35,145 nt of DNA from Atopobium sp. UBA2090 (GTDB lineage: Bacteria > Actinomycetota > Coriobacteriia > Coriobacteriales > Atopobiaceae). The DNA lies in the NCBI GenBank assembly GCA_002331575.1, contig DCZG01000132.1:3231-38375 (forward strand), in the 5' to 3' direction. Of this stretch, positions 8,064 to 15,736 are shown in pieces; position 1 is the stretch's first letter, and each line of letters opens with the position of its first letter. The notes under the pieces are model-generated. The model searched no databases. It worked only from the letters and a program-made list of their open reading frames with translations, and was not told the origin of the DNA. Position numbers and translations under genes: made by a program.

Positions 8064-9041
8064 CTACTCGTACTGCGTGGGAATGCGCGCGAGGTCAGGG
8101 TCCGTAATCGTCGCCTGCACCGCCTCGCCGTGCTCCACGAGAAACGTCGAGGTCGAACCAGAGAGGCCCTGGCGCCTGAGCTCGCCGATGATGAGCGCGC
8201 AGATCCTCTCGACCACGACCGCCCTGCCGCGGTCGCGAGGGCTCACCTCTCGGAGAAGCCGCGTCCCGGGATCGAGCTCGCCCTCCGCGACCTCCTCCGC
8301 CCAGAGCCGCTCGAGCTCAGGGGCGACTCCCGCCGCCAGGAGCGGAAGGTCGCGCATCGCGCGATACGACCACTTGTAGTAGGGCATGTACCTGCGGTTG
8401 AGAAGAAAGACGAGCTGCATCGCGTCTTGTGCGAAGCGGGCGAGCGCGACCTCCTTGGCGACGACGTCACCGCGCTGGGCGCATCGCAGGAAGTTGTACT
8501 GTCCGGTCTGCGCCGCCGAGAGACAGCGGGCGGCGATCTTCTTGCGCCGCAGGTCCTCTGGGTAGTACTCCATGAGATGTCGCCGCGTGAGCGAGAACTC
8601 CCCGAGCGGGTCGAGAAACACCCGCCCGTTGACGGCCATGGCGAGATTCGTCTCGGGGACGCGCCTCCAGTCGAGCACGCTTCTCGGCCCTTGGGGAAAG
8701 CCCGTGAGCATCCGGTAGAACCTACTGGGCGTCGTCACCGTGTCATGGATGCCGTAGTCGCTCACCTGCCTGAACGGCACGCCCGGACAGCTCTCCCAGA
8801 GCTCGCGCTTCCAGACGCGCACCTCGTCGGCGTATGTCTCGTAGTCGGAGTCGGCGAGCCACACGAAGAACTCCACGCCCCAGTCATGGTCACGAGAGAT
8901 CTCGTCGTCAAAGCCGAAGCAGTCCGAGCCGTTGCCCACGAGACCGGCTCCCATGCGCTGCCACTCCAGGGGAAACGCCTGCTTGAGCGATGGGAGTGCC
9001 GTCTCGCGGAAGAACTGCTCGCTGAGGTCGAGGGCGTTCAT
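8064..9041 (-). CDS. DUF4037 nucleotidyltransferase-fold protein
   Basis: This 325-residue protein matches DUF4037. Residues 36-57 carry a nucleotidyltransferase-like signature, GNGSDCFGFDDE then RDHDWG: the Gly-Ser pair (38-39) followed by Asp51 and Asp53 could bind metal and NTP. The rest is helical, with conserved GEFSLTRRHLMEYYP and KIAARC segments. By fold it could transfer a nucleotide to a protein, RNA or small molecule, but no substrate is known. The start at 9041 is chosen because its ATG overlaps the TPR gene's TGA (ATGA at 9038-9041), indicating translational coupling. The longer upstream frame only reads antisense-like sequence within the TPR gene. Confidence 0.85.
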   Translation of the reverse strand: MNALDLSEQFFRETALPSLKQAFPLEWQRMGAGLVGNGSDCFGFDDEISRDHDWGVEFFVWLADSDYETYADEVRVWKRELWESCPGVPFRQVSDYGIHDTVTTPSRFYRMLTGFPQGPRSVLDWRRVPETNLAMAVNGRVFLDPLGEFSLTRRHLMEYYPEDLRRKKIAARCLSAAQTGQYNFLRCAQRGDVVAKEVALARFAQDAMQLVFLLNRRYMPYYKWSYRAMRDLPLLAAGVAPELERLWAEEVAEGELDPGTRLLREVSPRDRGRAVVVERICALIIGELRRQGLSGSTSTFLVEHGEAVQATITDPDLARIPTQYE

Positions 9042-9853
9042 GAGAGCTTGGCGATAACCGCCGCAGCCTGGGCGCGCAGCTCCGCCGCCTCCTCGTCCCT
9101 GCCGAGCGCCTCCTGGACCTGTGCCATGCTCCCGAGACACGACGCGTACTCGGAGTTCTCGCCGAAGGTGTCAAGCAGCTGGTCCGCGCATTCGCGGAGC
9201 TCCTCCAGTGCCAGCTCGGGCTTACCCTTGCGGAAGTCGATGATCGCCCGCAGGTTGATGGCCGGATACCACGCACGCCCGCCGTCCCTCTCGTCATAGA
9301 TGGCAAAGGCCTGGTCGGCGAGAGAGGAGGCCTTGTCGAGATCCCCTGCCGAAAGAGCGAATGACGCCAGGTTGACGAGAGAGGAAGCCTCGGTCTGCCA
9401 GTCGTGGACGAACGAGGTCACGATGACGTGCGCCCGCTCGGCACAGGACAACGCCTCCTCGTGACGACCCATGTCCTGATAGGTGAGACCGAGGTTGTTG
9501 AGGGCGCTCGCGTACTCGAACGTGTTCCCCGCGCCCAAGCCGCCGAGAATGCCCATCGCACGCTCGTAGAGCCCGATCGCCTGGTCCCAGTTTCTCAAGA
9601 AGCGATACGTGCCCGCGTAGTTGATGAGAATCACCGCGTACTCGACGCGCGCCGTCGTTCCGTAGTAACGCTCGGCGGCATCGAGGGCCATATCGAAATT
9701 CTGGCAGGACTCCTCGAGCCTGCTCCGATGCCGATAGAAGCCGCCGAGGTCGTTGGTCACCTCGATCAACGTCCCAAGGTCTCGTTCGTCCTCGTCCACG
9801 GCGAGAATCGCATCACGCGTCTCAAGCAGCTCGCGCTCGTCAGTCTGTGCCAT
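9038..9853 (-). CDS. Tetratricopeptide-repeat protein (clpC-linked)
   Basis: The 271-residue protein is made almost wholly of TPR helices. Clear repeat units include INYAGTYRFLRNWDQAIGLY, LNNLGLTYQDMGRHEEALSC and LRAIIDFRKGKPELALEEL, and it should act as a cytoplasmic protein-protein scaffold. It follows the ClpC-like gene by 12 bp with a GGAGGG ribosome-binding site, and its stop overlaps the DUF4037 start. It resembles the second TPR protein of this window (15737-16669), especially over the C-terminal units, where both have a Y-x-A-x-NL-x-A-x-I pattern. It may serve as an adaptor presenting substrates to the unfoldase, or as a regulator; that is inference. Confidence 0.9.
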   Translation of the reverse strand: MAQTDERELLETRDAILAVDEDERDLGTLIEVTNDLGGFYRHRSRLEESCQNFDMALDAAERYYGTTARVEYAVILINYAGTYRFLRNWDQAIGLYERAMGILGGLGAGNTFEYASALNNLGLTYQDMGRHEEALSCAERAHVIVTSFVHDWQTEASSLVNLASFALSAGDLDKASSLADQAFAIYDERDGGRAWYPAINLRAIIDFRKGKPELALEELRECADQLLDTFGENSEYASCLGSMAQVQEALGRDEEAAELRAQAAAVIAKLS

Positions 9854-9865
9854 GGGTCTGCCCTC

Positions 9866-12199
9866 CTATCCGATCGTGAGAACACCCTCTTCGCAGCTCA
9901 CGTTCACCGTACCTCCGGAGCGCCAGTCCCCCCGGAGCAGCCCCTCGCTGATGGGGTCCTCGAGGCGCTGCTGGATGACGCGGCGCATGGGGCGGGCGCC
10001 GTAGCGCTCGTCCATGCCCTCGCTCATGAGGAGCCGACGGGCGTCGTCCGTGACCTCAAGCTTCACGCCCTGTTCCTGGAGGCGCGTCCTCAGGTCCTGG
10101 AGCATGAGGTCCACGATCTTGAGGCCCTCCTCCTCCCCGAGGCGGTTGAACACGATCCTCTGGTCGACGCGGTTGAGGAACTCGGGCCTGAAGAGCCGCT
10201 CGAGCTCCTTGTTGACATCCCTCCGAATGTCCTTGCCCTCCGTGTCGGAACCGTCGCTCATGAACCCGACCATACGGTCACGCACGATCTCGCGAGCTCC
10301 GACGTTGCTCGTCATGATGACCACGGTATTGCGGAAGTTCACCTTGCGACCCTGGCTGTCGGTGAGACGTCCCTCCTCGAGCACCTGAAGCAGGATGTTG
10401 AAGACGTCAGGATGGGCCTTCTCGATCTCGTCGAAGAGGACCACGGAGTACGGATAGCGGCGAACCTCCTTCGTGAGCTGGCCTCCCTCGTCGTAGCCCA
10501 CGTATCCGGGAGGCGCCCCGACGAGCCGCGAGACGGAGAACTTCTCCATGTACTCGCTCATGTCAAAGGTGATGAGCGCGTCCTCGGTCCCAAAGAGGAA
10601 CTCGGCGAGCGCCTTCGCGAGCTCGGTCTTGCCCACGCCAGTCGGCCCGAGGAACAGGAACGACCCGCCCGGTCTCCTGGGGTTGCCGAGACCCGCGCGC
10701 ACGCGTCGCACGGTCTTCGACACCGCGGAGACGGCCTCGTCCTGACCGACCACGCGACGGCGGAGCGCGTCCTCCATCGTGAGGAGCCGCTCGGTCTCCC
10801 CCTCGGTGAGCCGCGAGACGGGCACGCCCGTGGCCTCGCTCACGACCTGCGCTATGAGCTCTGACGTGACGACGGGCCGCTCGACCTCCTCGTCGGCAGG
10901 CAGTTCGGCGACGTCCTCGACCTTGTTCGCGACGTCCTCGTCATCGGGATCGTCCACCATCGTGGAGTCGTAGCGAAGCCGCGCGCCAGCCTCGTCCATG
11001 ACGTCAATCGCCTTGTCAGGCTGGTAGCGCGTGGTCATGTATCTGCTCGAGAGGTTGACCGCCGCCTGGAGCGCATCGTCCGCGTAGGTCACGCCGTGAT
11101 ACGACTCGTAGCGCTCGCGAAGCCCGCGAAGAATCCTCAGCGTCTCCGCCTCGTCGGGCTCCTCGATGGTGATTGCCTGGAACCTGCGGTCGAGCGCCGG
11201 GTCTGTCGAGAAGTGCTTGCGATACTCGTCGACGGTCGTGGCACCAATCACGCGAATCTCGCCGCGTGAGAGGGGCGGCTTCAGAATGGCGGCCGCATCG
11301 ATGGAGCCCTCTGCGCTGCCGGCACCGATGACCGAGTGGATCTCGTCGATGAAGAGGATGACGTTCTTGGCTTCGATGGCCTCCTTGACCACACCCTTGA
11401 GACGCTCCTCGAAGTCACCGCGATACTTGCTGCCCGACACGATGCCTGCGACGTCGAGCATCACGACGTGGATGTCACGGAGGTATGCCGGAACCCTGCC
11501 CGCCGCGACCATGAGCGCAAGGCCCTCGACGAGCGCCGTCTTGCCCACTCCCGGATCGCCCAAGACGAGCGGGTTGTTCTTGCGCCGGCGACCGAGCACC
11601 TGCATGATGTGGCGGATGTCATCCTCGCGACCGATGACGGCGTCGAGTTCGCCCTCGACGGCCCGCTCGGTGAGGTCGACGCCGTACTTGTGAAGGTACT
11701 CCGTCGACGAGTCGTCGGTCGCGAGCTTGTTCTCCTTGAGGAGCGACACCGCGGCGAGGGAATCCTCGTCCACGACCTTGCGAAGGCCCTCCATGTGGAC
11801 GCCCAGCCGGATGAGAATCTGGTGCGCCTTGCAGTCCGAAACGTCCACGATGCCGATGAGCAGGTGCTCCGTGGAGATGATGCCGGCATGGACCTCACCG
11901 GAATAGGCCTTCGCACGGTTGAGGACCCTCAGGGCGCTCGGCGTGAAGTCGAGCCCGAGATAGCCGCCCTGGTCTCCGAGGCCGTCGTTTGACACCATCT
12001 GCCCGGAGGCGATCATGACATCGGAGTAGCGCACGGCAAATGAGTTCAGGATGCTCGTCGCGGCACCGGCGCCCTTGAGGAGCGCCAGGAGAATGTGCTC
12101 GGAGCCCACGAGTTGTTGGCCGATGGAGAGGGCAATCCCCCTCGCACGCGCGAGGACCTTCTCGGCATCGTCCGTCAGGTTACCGAAATCTTCTGACAT
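9866..12199 (-). CDS. clpC: ClpC-like AAA+ unfoldase lacking the usual middle domain
   Basis: This 777-residue class I Clp/Hsp100 ATPase has a Clp N-domain (about residues 1-145), AAA1 with GDPGVGKT at 214-221 and ILFIDE at 281-286, and AAA2 with GPTGVGKT at 518-525 and VVLFDE at 586-591. Pore-loop motifs KYRGDFEER and GYVGYDEGGQ are present. A VGF tripeptide (644-646), as in ClpC, should dock onto ClpP, so substrates are probably degraded. Between AAA1 and AAA2 (about 403-446) there is a short, very acidic linker instead of the coiled-coil UVR middle domain that ClpC uses for MecA/McsB control. No clpP is in the window. The ATG at 12199 has GGAGGTG upstream. It is the first gene of a four-gene operon and divergent from the Crp/Fnr gene. 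Confidence 0.93.
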   Translation of the reverse strand: MSEDFGNLTDDAEKVLARARGIALSIGQQLVGSEHILLALLKGAGAATSILNSFAVRYSDVMIASGQMVSNDGLGDQGGYLGLDFTPSALRVLNRAKAYSGEVHAGIISTEHLLIGIVDVSDCKAHQILIRLGVHMEGLRKVVDEDSLAAVSLLKENKLATDDSSTEYLHKYGVDLTERAVEGELDAVIGREDDIRHIMQVLGRRRKNNPLVLGDPGVGKTALVEGLALMVAAGRVPAYLRDIHVVMLDVAGIVSGSKYRGDFEERLKGVVKEAIEAKNVILFIDEIHSVIGAGSAEGSIDAAAILKPPLSRGEIRVIGATTVDEYRKHFSTDPALDRRFQAITIEEPDEAETLRILRGLRERYESYHGVTYADDALQAAVNLSSRYMTTRYQPDKAIDVMDEAGARLRYDSTMVDDPDDEDVANKVEDVAELPADEEVERPVVTSELIAQVVSEATGVPVSRLTEGETERLLTMEDALRRRVVGQDEAVSAVSKTVRRVRAGLGNPRRPGGSFLFLGPTGVGKTELAKALAEFLFGTEDALITFDMSEYMEKFSVSRLVGAPPGYVGYDEGGQLTKEVRRYPYSVVLFDEIEKAHPDVFNILLQVLEEGRLTDSQGRKVNFRNTVVIMTSNVGAREIVRDRMVGFMSDGSDTEGKDIRRDVNKELERLFRPEFLNRVDQRIVFNRLGEEEGLKIVDLMLQDLRTRLQEQGVKLEVTDDARRLLMSEGMDERYGARPMRRVIQQRLEDPISEGLLRGDWRSGGTVNVSCEEGVLTIG

Positions 12200-12328
12200 G
12201 ACGCCACCTCCAACTGGGTAAATATACCTGATGCTATTTTGACGTGCGCCACGCAGCATGAAAGTGAAATGTGCTCAGAGTCCGCAATATTCCGTCCAAA
12301 TCCGTTCCAGTCCAGGTCCCGGGCGTTC

Positions 12329-12352
12329 AATTTGCTCGTGCGAGTGCAAATT
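12329..12352. promoter_or_regulatory. Palindrome AATTTGC-N10-GCAAATT, candidate Crp/Fnr operator
   Basis: Perfect 7-bp arms AATTTGC (12329-12335) and GCAAATT (12346-12352) lie in the divergent region, about 104 bp before the Crp/Fnr start and 130 bp before clpC. The right arm extends to GTGCAAATT, a 9-mer also found in the inverted repeat upstream of hpdB. A TTATCC/GATTAT element 13 bases downstream could be part of a -10 region for the regulator gene. I infer autoregulation. Confidence 0.5.
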
Positions 12353-12455
12353 TCCCTTTTCAGGATTATCCGTAACAGATAGCATTTCTTACATCTGCGC
12401 ATTGTTCCAGGGAATCGGCCAGTCGCTCTTCTTGGAGAGGGTGGGTGACAAGTAC

Positions 12456-13112
12456 ATGGAACTCGTGAAGACGGGAATCTATCCCTTCATTAAGGACTAC
12501 CCCGAGGCCTGCAAACTCATTCGCCTGGACATTGACGTCAACTTCTGTCCAGCCTATGATGAGTCGCGCCTGGTCTGGTACCTTGTGTCGGGGAGCGTCA
12601 ACGTGTGCGCAACGTCGTACACGGGGCGAACGGTTGCCGTTGACAACAACGTCCCCGATGAGTTCACGGGCCACCTGAGCAATTACTGGGGTCAGAACTT
12701 CTACGCGAACTGTATCACCAGCTCGCCCTCCGAGCTGCTGAGCATCCCCAACCAGCTGTTCGATGACCTCATGAGGAAGCCTGAATTCGCCGCCTTCTTC
12801 TATTTCAAGGTGAGCGTGCGTCTCTACGACATGTTCAAGCACGAGCTCATGGTCAACCTCTTCTCGGGGTCGCAGATCTTCGCTCAGTATCTCATCACGA
12901 ATGCACACGACGGCATCTGCCACCTGGACAACGCCGGGGATGTCTGCGGCTCGATGCGCATGAGCAGACGCAACTTCTATAACAAGCTGTCCCAGTTCGA
13001 GGAGCAGGGGCTCATCTCCCACCCCAGCGCGGACACCATCCGCCTCATCGACGAGAAGGGTCTCAACAAGATCGCCTCGCCGGTCATCAAGTACATGAAC
13101 AACGAGCTCTAG
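12456..13112 (+). CDS. Crp/Fnr-family transcriptional regulator
   Basis: This 218-residue protein has the layout of a Crp/Fnr regulator: an N-terminal cyclic-nucleotide-binding-like beta-roll (SGSVNVCATSYTGRTVAVDN resembles the central roll), a long dimerisation helix near 125-150, and a C-terminal winged helix with recognition-helix sequence SMRMSRRNFYNKLSQFEEQG. It lacks the four-Cys N-terminal cluster of Fnr and the clear cAMP phosphate cassette of Crp, so the effector is unknown. The few Cys residues are scattered. The ATG at 12456 follows GGAGAGGGTGGG; an earlier in-frame start would add about 66 residues of low-quality sequence. It is co-directional with the trigger-factor-domain gene (24 bp gap) and is the best candidate regulator for the hpd operon. 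Confidence 0.88.
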   Translation: MELVKTGIYPFIKDYPEACKLIRLDIDVNFCPAYDESRLVWYLVSGSVNVCATSYTGRTVAVDNNVPDEFTGHLSNYWGQNFYANCITSSPSELLSIPNQLFDDLMRKPEFAAFFYFKVSVRLYDMFKHELMVNLFSGSQIFAQYLITNAHDGICHLDNAGDVCGSMRMSRRNFYNKLSQFEEQGLISHPSADTIRLIDEKGLNKIASPVIKYMNNEL

Positions 13113-13136
13113 CGAGAATTTCAGAGAGGCAACGTC

Positions 13137-13760
13137 ATGGCGAGCAGTACATGGGCAAAGCAGATGTCGGGCAAGAGCCGGAGGGGCATGGGCAACCCGT
13201 CCGTGCATCTCTGCGACTACCATCAGGTCCGGCTCGATGACTCCGACTTCGCCTCCGCGAAGAAGGAGGCCGCCGACTCCCCTGCGGAGTACGCCGACAC
13301 GATGTATGCCAACTCGCTCTGCACGGCCCTCGTCCGGCGGATCGTCGAGGACAGCAAGGTGACCATCCCCAAGTCCCTCGCCCACGACCGAGCCATCTCC
13401 ATGGCGATGGCGATGGAGGACCGGCTCTCGGCCGACTCCCATAGCCTCGAGGACTACTACAAGGCCATGGGGACCAATGAGGACCAGCTCATCTCCGAGA
13501 TGGAGGAGGCCGCGACAAAGCAGCTCGAGTCCCGTGCCGTCCTTCTCGCCATCGCCAAGACCGAGGGACTCGAAGCGACCGACAGCGAGTACCAGGCCGA
13601 GGTCAGGCGTCTCGGAATGCACTATCCCCTCTCCTTTGACGAGCTCGACAGGTTCTTCCACGCAAACGGCGAGGACGTGGCCATCCGAGAGGACGTCTCG
13701 ATCGAGAAGGCCTCGCGTCTCGTGACCGAGCTCGCGATGGCTCAGGACTCGGAGAGATAG
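13137..13760 (+). CDS. Stand-alone trigger-factor C-terminal (SurA-like) chaperone domain
   Basis: The 207-residue protein resembles only the C-terminal chaperone domain of trigger factor. From about residue 75 it runs VTIPKSLAHDRAISMAM, then SLEDYYKAMGTNEDQL, EAATKQLESRAVLLAIAKTEG and VRRLGMHYPLSFDEL, which matches the arm regions of that domain in order. The ribosome-docking N-domain and the FKBP-like prolyl isomerase domain of full-length trigger factor (about 430 residues) are absent. The N-terminal 55 residues are a short basic and acidic stretch (GKSRRGMGN). AGAGAGG precedes the ATG, and the Crp/Fnr stop lies 24 bp upstream. It is probably a holdase for a specific client rather than a ribosome-associated chaperone; the hpd proteins are the obvious neighbours. 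Confidence 0.7.
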   Translation: MASSTWAKQMSGKSRRGMGNPSVHLCDYHQVRLDDSDFASAKKEAADSPAEYADTMYANSLCTALVRRIVEDSKVTIPKSLAHDRAISMAMAMEDRLSADSHSLEDYYKAMGTNEDQLISEMEEAATKQLESRAVLLAIAKTEGLEATDSEYQAEVRRLGMHYPLSFDELDRFFHANGEDVAIREDVSIEKASRLVTELAMAQDSER

Positions 13761-13824
13761 CGGGCTTTTCCGCACGGCACGGCATTCTCGAACCCTGAAA
13801 GCATGAGCATCGACAAGAAGGCGC

Positions 13825-13849
13825 CCCGGAACGGTCGAACCGTCCCGGG
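13825..13849. terminator. Hairpin between convergent genes, possible bidirectional terminator
   Basis: CCCGG-A-ACGGT, loop CGA, ACCGT-C-CCGGG forms a 10-bp stem with one A/C mismatch, between the stop of the trigger-factor-domain gene (13760) and that of the hemerythrin gene (13890). T-tracts on both sides are weak (TTCTT on the minus side), so function as an intrinsic terminator is plausible but not certain. Confidence 0.45.
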
Positions 13850-13889
13850 ACGCTGGTTTCTAGCACCTGCGCGAATCCCCCCTCGAGAC

Positions 13890-14330
13890 TTAGAGCAGGT
13901 TCTGCATTTGGTCGCCACCCTTGTTGTTGATCCACTCGATGGTCTTGATGTCGGTCCCCTGGATGTGGTTGATGATCCAGGCGGTGAACTCCTTCTCGAC
14001 GAGGTCGGCGAACTCGGGGGTCGGACCCAGCTCGTTGAGCTTGTCGACGAGACCGCGAACCGTGATGACGAAGTCGTCATGAATCTTCTTGTGCTGGGTG
14101 AAGAGCGGATAGCCCGTCTGCTTCATGAGGTTCTCTTCAGCCTGGAAGTGGAAGACGGTGTACTGGGTCAGGAACTCGAGCGACTCCTTGGCCTTCTCGC
14201 CAGCCGCGTCCCCACCCTTCTCGATGGCGTCATAGAGGTCGTTGACGCGCTTGATGAGCTCCTTGTGCTGGTTATCGATGGTCTCGTTGTGGGTGTAGAG
14301 CGCGGGGACGAAGATGGCATGCTCAGGCAT
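13890..14330 (-). CDS. Bacteriohemerythrin
   Basis: This 146-residue protein is a hemerythrin-like di-iron oxygen-binding protein. The ligand set is complete: His22 in IDNQH, His61 and Glu65 in HFQAEE, His80 and His84 in TQHKKIH, and His122 with Asp127 in NHIQGTD. It has no fused signalling domain, so it should act as a soluble cytoplasmic O2 binder or scavenger, or as an O2 carrier to a partner. The ATG at 14330 is preceded by AAAGGA. It lies 49 bp after the MFS gene on the same strand and is apparently the last gene of the hpd transcript. That placement is sensible, because the glycyl radical of HpdB is cleaved by oxygen. Confidence 0.93.
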   Translation of the reverse strand: MPEHAIFVPALYTHNETIDNQHKELIKRVNDLYDAIEKGGDAAGEKAKESLEFLTQYTVFHFQAEENLMKQTGYPLFTQHKKIHDDFVITVRGLVDKLNELGPTPEFADLVEKEFTAWIINHIQGTDIKTIEWINNKGGDQMQNLL

Positions 14331-14379
14331 GATCGATCCTTTCGTGTCGTAGTCGGAATGAGGTGTGCGGACGGAGTCG

Positions 14380-15687
14380 CTACTCCTTGACCTCCGCAGT
14401 GGTGGGGAGAAGGATGGCAGCAATCATCGAGACAATGTAGGCGCAAACGCCGAAGATGAGGGCCGGGACGTAGGAGCCGAAGCTGTCAAAGAGGAAGGCG
14501 CCCATGAAGGTGCCAAACGACGGGCCGATGCCCATGATGATCAGCGTGGAGAGACCCCAGATCTTGCCGAGCGACGCACCACCGAAGACGGTACCGGCAT
14601 AACCAGCAGCGCCACCGGGCTCGATGCCCCAGTACACAGCGAGAAGGACCATGCCGATGCAGACGATGGGCAGGTTGCCCGTGAGGGCGAGAAGGACGCC
14701 GGCGATGCCGAAGGCAGGCGAGATGATGAGCATGAGCCTACGAGCGGGGCACTCGATGCCGATCTTCTTGACGAGCTTGTCGGACGCCTTGCCGGTGAGC
14801 GGCATCGTGAAGATGCCTGCGAAGCCGATGAGGATGTAGACGAGGTTGGCGAGCGGGAGACCGAAGAGCGAGTCGCTGGTCCAGCCGAGGTCGACCGTGA
14901 AATAGCGAACGATCTGCGACCAGATGAGGAACTCGCCCATGACGGCGAACATGAAGGCGAAGATGTCGCACCAGAGGGCGCGCGTCTTGAAGGCCTCGCC
15001 GAGGGTCCACACATGGGCGGGCTTTGAGGCGGAAGCGTTCTTCTTGGGCAGAGAGTCGAAGCCGAAGGGCTGGCAGCCGACCTTGTCAGGCATCGGCTTT
15101 GCGATGGCGGCGGCGACGAGCAGGCAGATGGCCATGATGACGGACAGGATCTTCATGCCCACGGCCCAGCCGGCGGTCTTGAGGACCGGGGAGACGGCAA
15201 GGGTGAGGAGCAGCTGGGACATGGGGGCGCCCATGAAGGCAAGGCCCCACTTGGTGCCGTACTCAGTGCCCACGTACCACTTGCGGCAGGAGATGGTCGA
15301 GGAGACCCAGAGCATGCCCGTGCCGATGCCAGCGAAGACGCCGTAGGTGAGAAGGTACAGCGGGAAGGCGTAGCTCGCGCCCTCGGGGATGAACGAGGTC
15401 AGGAAGAAGCCGAGGAAGCAGCAGATGGCGCCGATCGTGTAGGCAGGCTTCGTGCCCTTCTGATCGATGAGCCTACCGGAGAAGTACGCCGTGATGGCGT
15501 AGAAGGTCATCATGAAGCAGTAGCCGAGCGAGGCCTGCGTGGAGGTCCAGCCCATCCCCTGCATGAGGGAACCTTGCATGATAGAGAACGAGGAACGGTA
15601 GCCAAAGAGGCAGAAGACCGCAAGCCATGCCGCGATGACGGTAGCTGTACCGTATTTCTTCGCGGTCTCCTTTGAGATTTGTTCCAT
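14380..15687 (-). CDS. MFS transporter, oxalate/formate-antiporter-like
   Basis: The 435-residue protein has about 12 hydrophobic helices and resembles the OFA (oxalate/formate antiporter-like) branch of the major facilitator superfamily: FGYRSSFSIMQGSL in helix 1, YFSGRLIDQKG in the loop after helix 2, and GYAGTVFGGASLGKIWG in the C-terminal half. In the hpd operon it probably imports 4-hydroxyphenylacetate or exchanges it for product; the direction is not evident from sequence. I chose the ATG at 15687; a GTG at 15696 is an alternative, but its ribosome-binding site would be too close. The TPR gene ends 49 bp upstream and the hemerythrin gene starts 49 bp downstream. Confidence 0.88.
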   Translation of the reverse strand: MEQISKETAKKYGTATVIAAWLAVFCLFGYRSSFSIMQGSLMQGMGWTSTQASLGYCFMMTFYAITAYFSGRLIDQKGTKPAYTIGAICCFLGFFLTSFIPEGASYAFPLYLLTYGVFAGIGTGMLWVSSTISCRKWYVGTEYGTKWGLAFMGAPMSQLLLTLAVSPVLKTAGWAVGMKILSVIMAICLLVAAAIAKPMPDKVGCQPFGFDSLPKKNASASKPAHVWTLGEAFKTRALWCDIFAFMFAVMGEFLIWSQIVRYFTVDLGWTSDSLFGLPLANLVYILIGFAGIFTMPLTGKASDKLVKKIGIECPARRLMLIISPAFGIAGVLLALTGNLPIVCIGMVLLAVYWGIEPGGAAGYAGTVFGGASLGKIWGLSTLIIMGIGPSFGTFMGAFLFDSFGSYVPALIFGVCAYIVSMIAAILLPTTAEVKE

Positions 15688-15736
15688 GGAATGCACCTAT
15701 CCCTTCTCATTATTCGCGTACTGTGCAGTTGAAAAC

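Noticed and set aside
12258..12455. Longer N-terminus for the Crp/Fnr regulator
   Set aside because: The added residues are not protein-like for the family, the region is AT-richer and holds the palindrome and promoter-like elements, and 12456 has a good ribosome-binding site.
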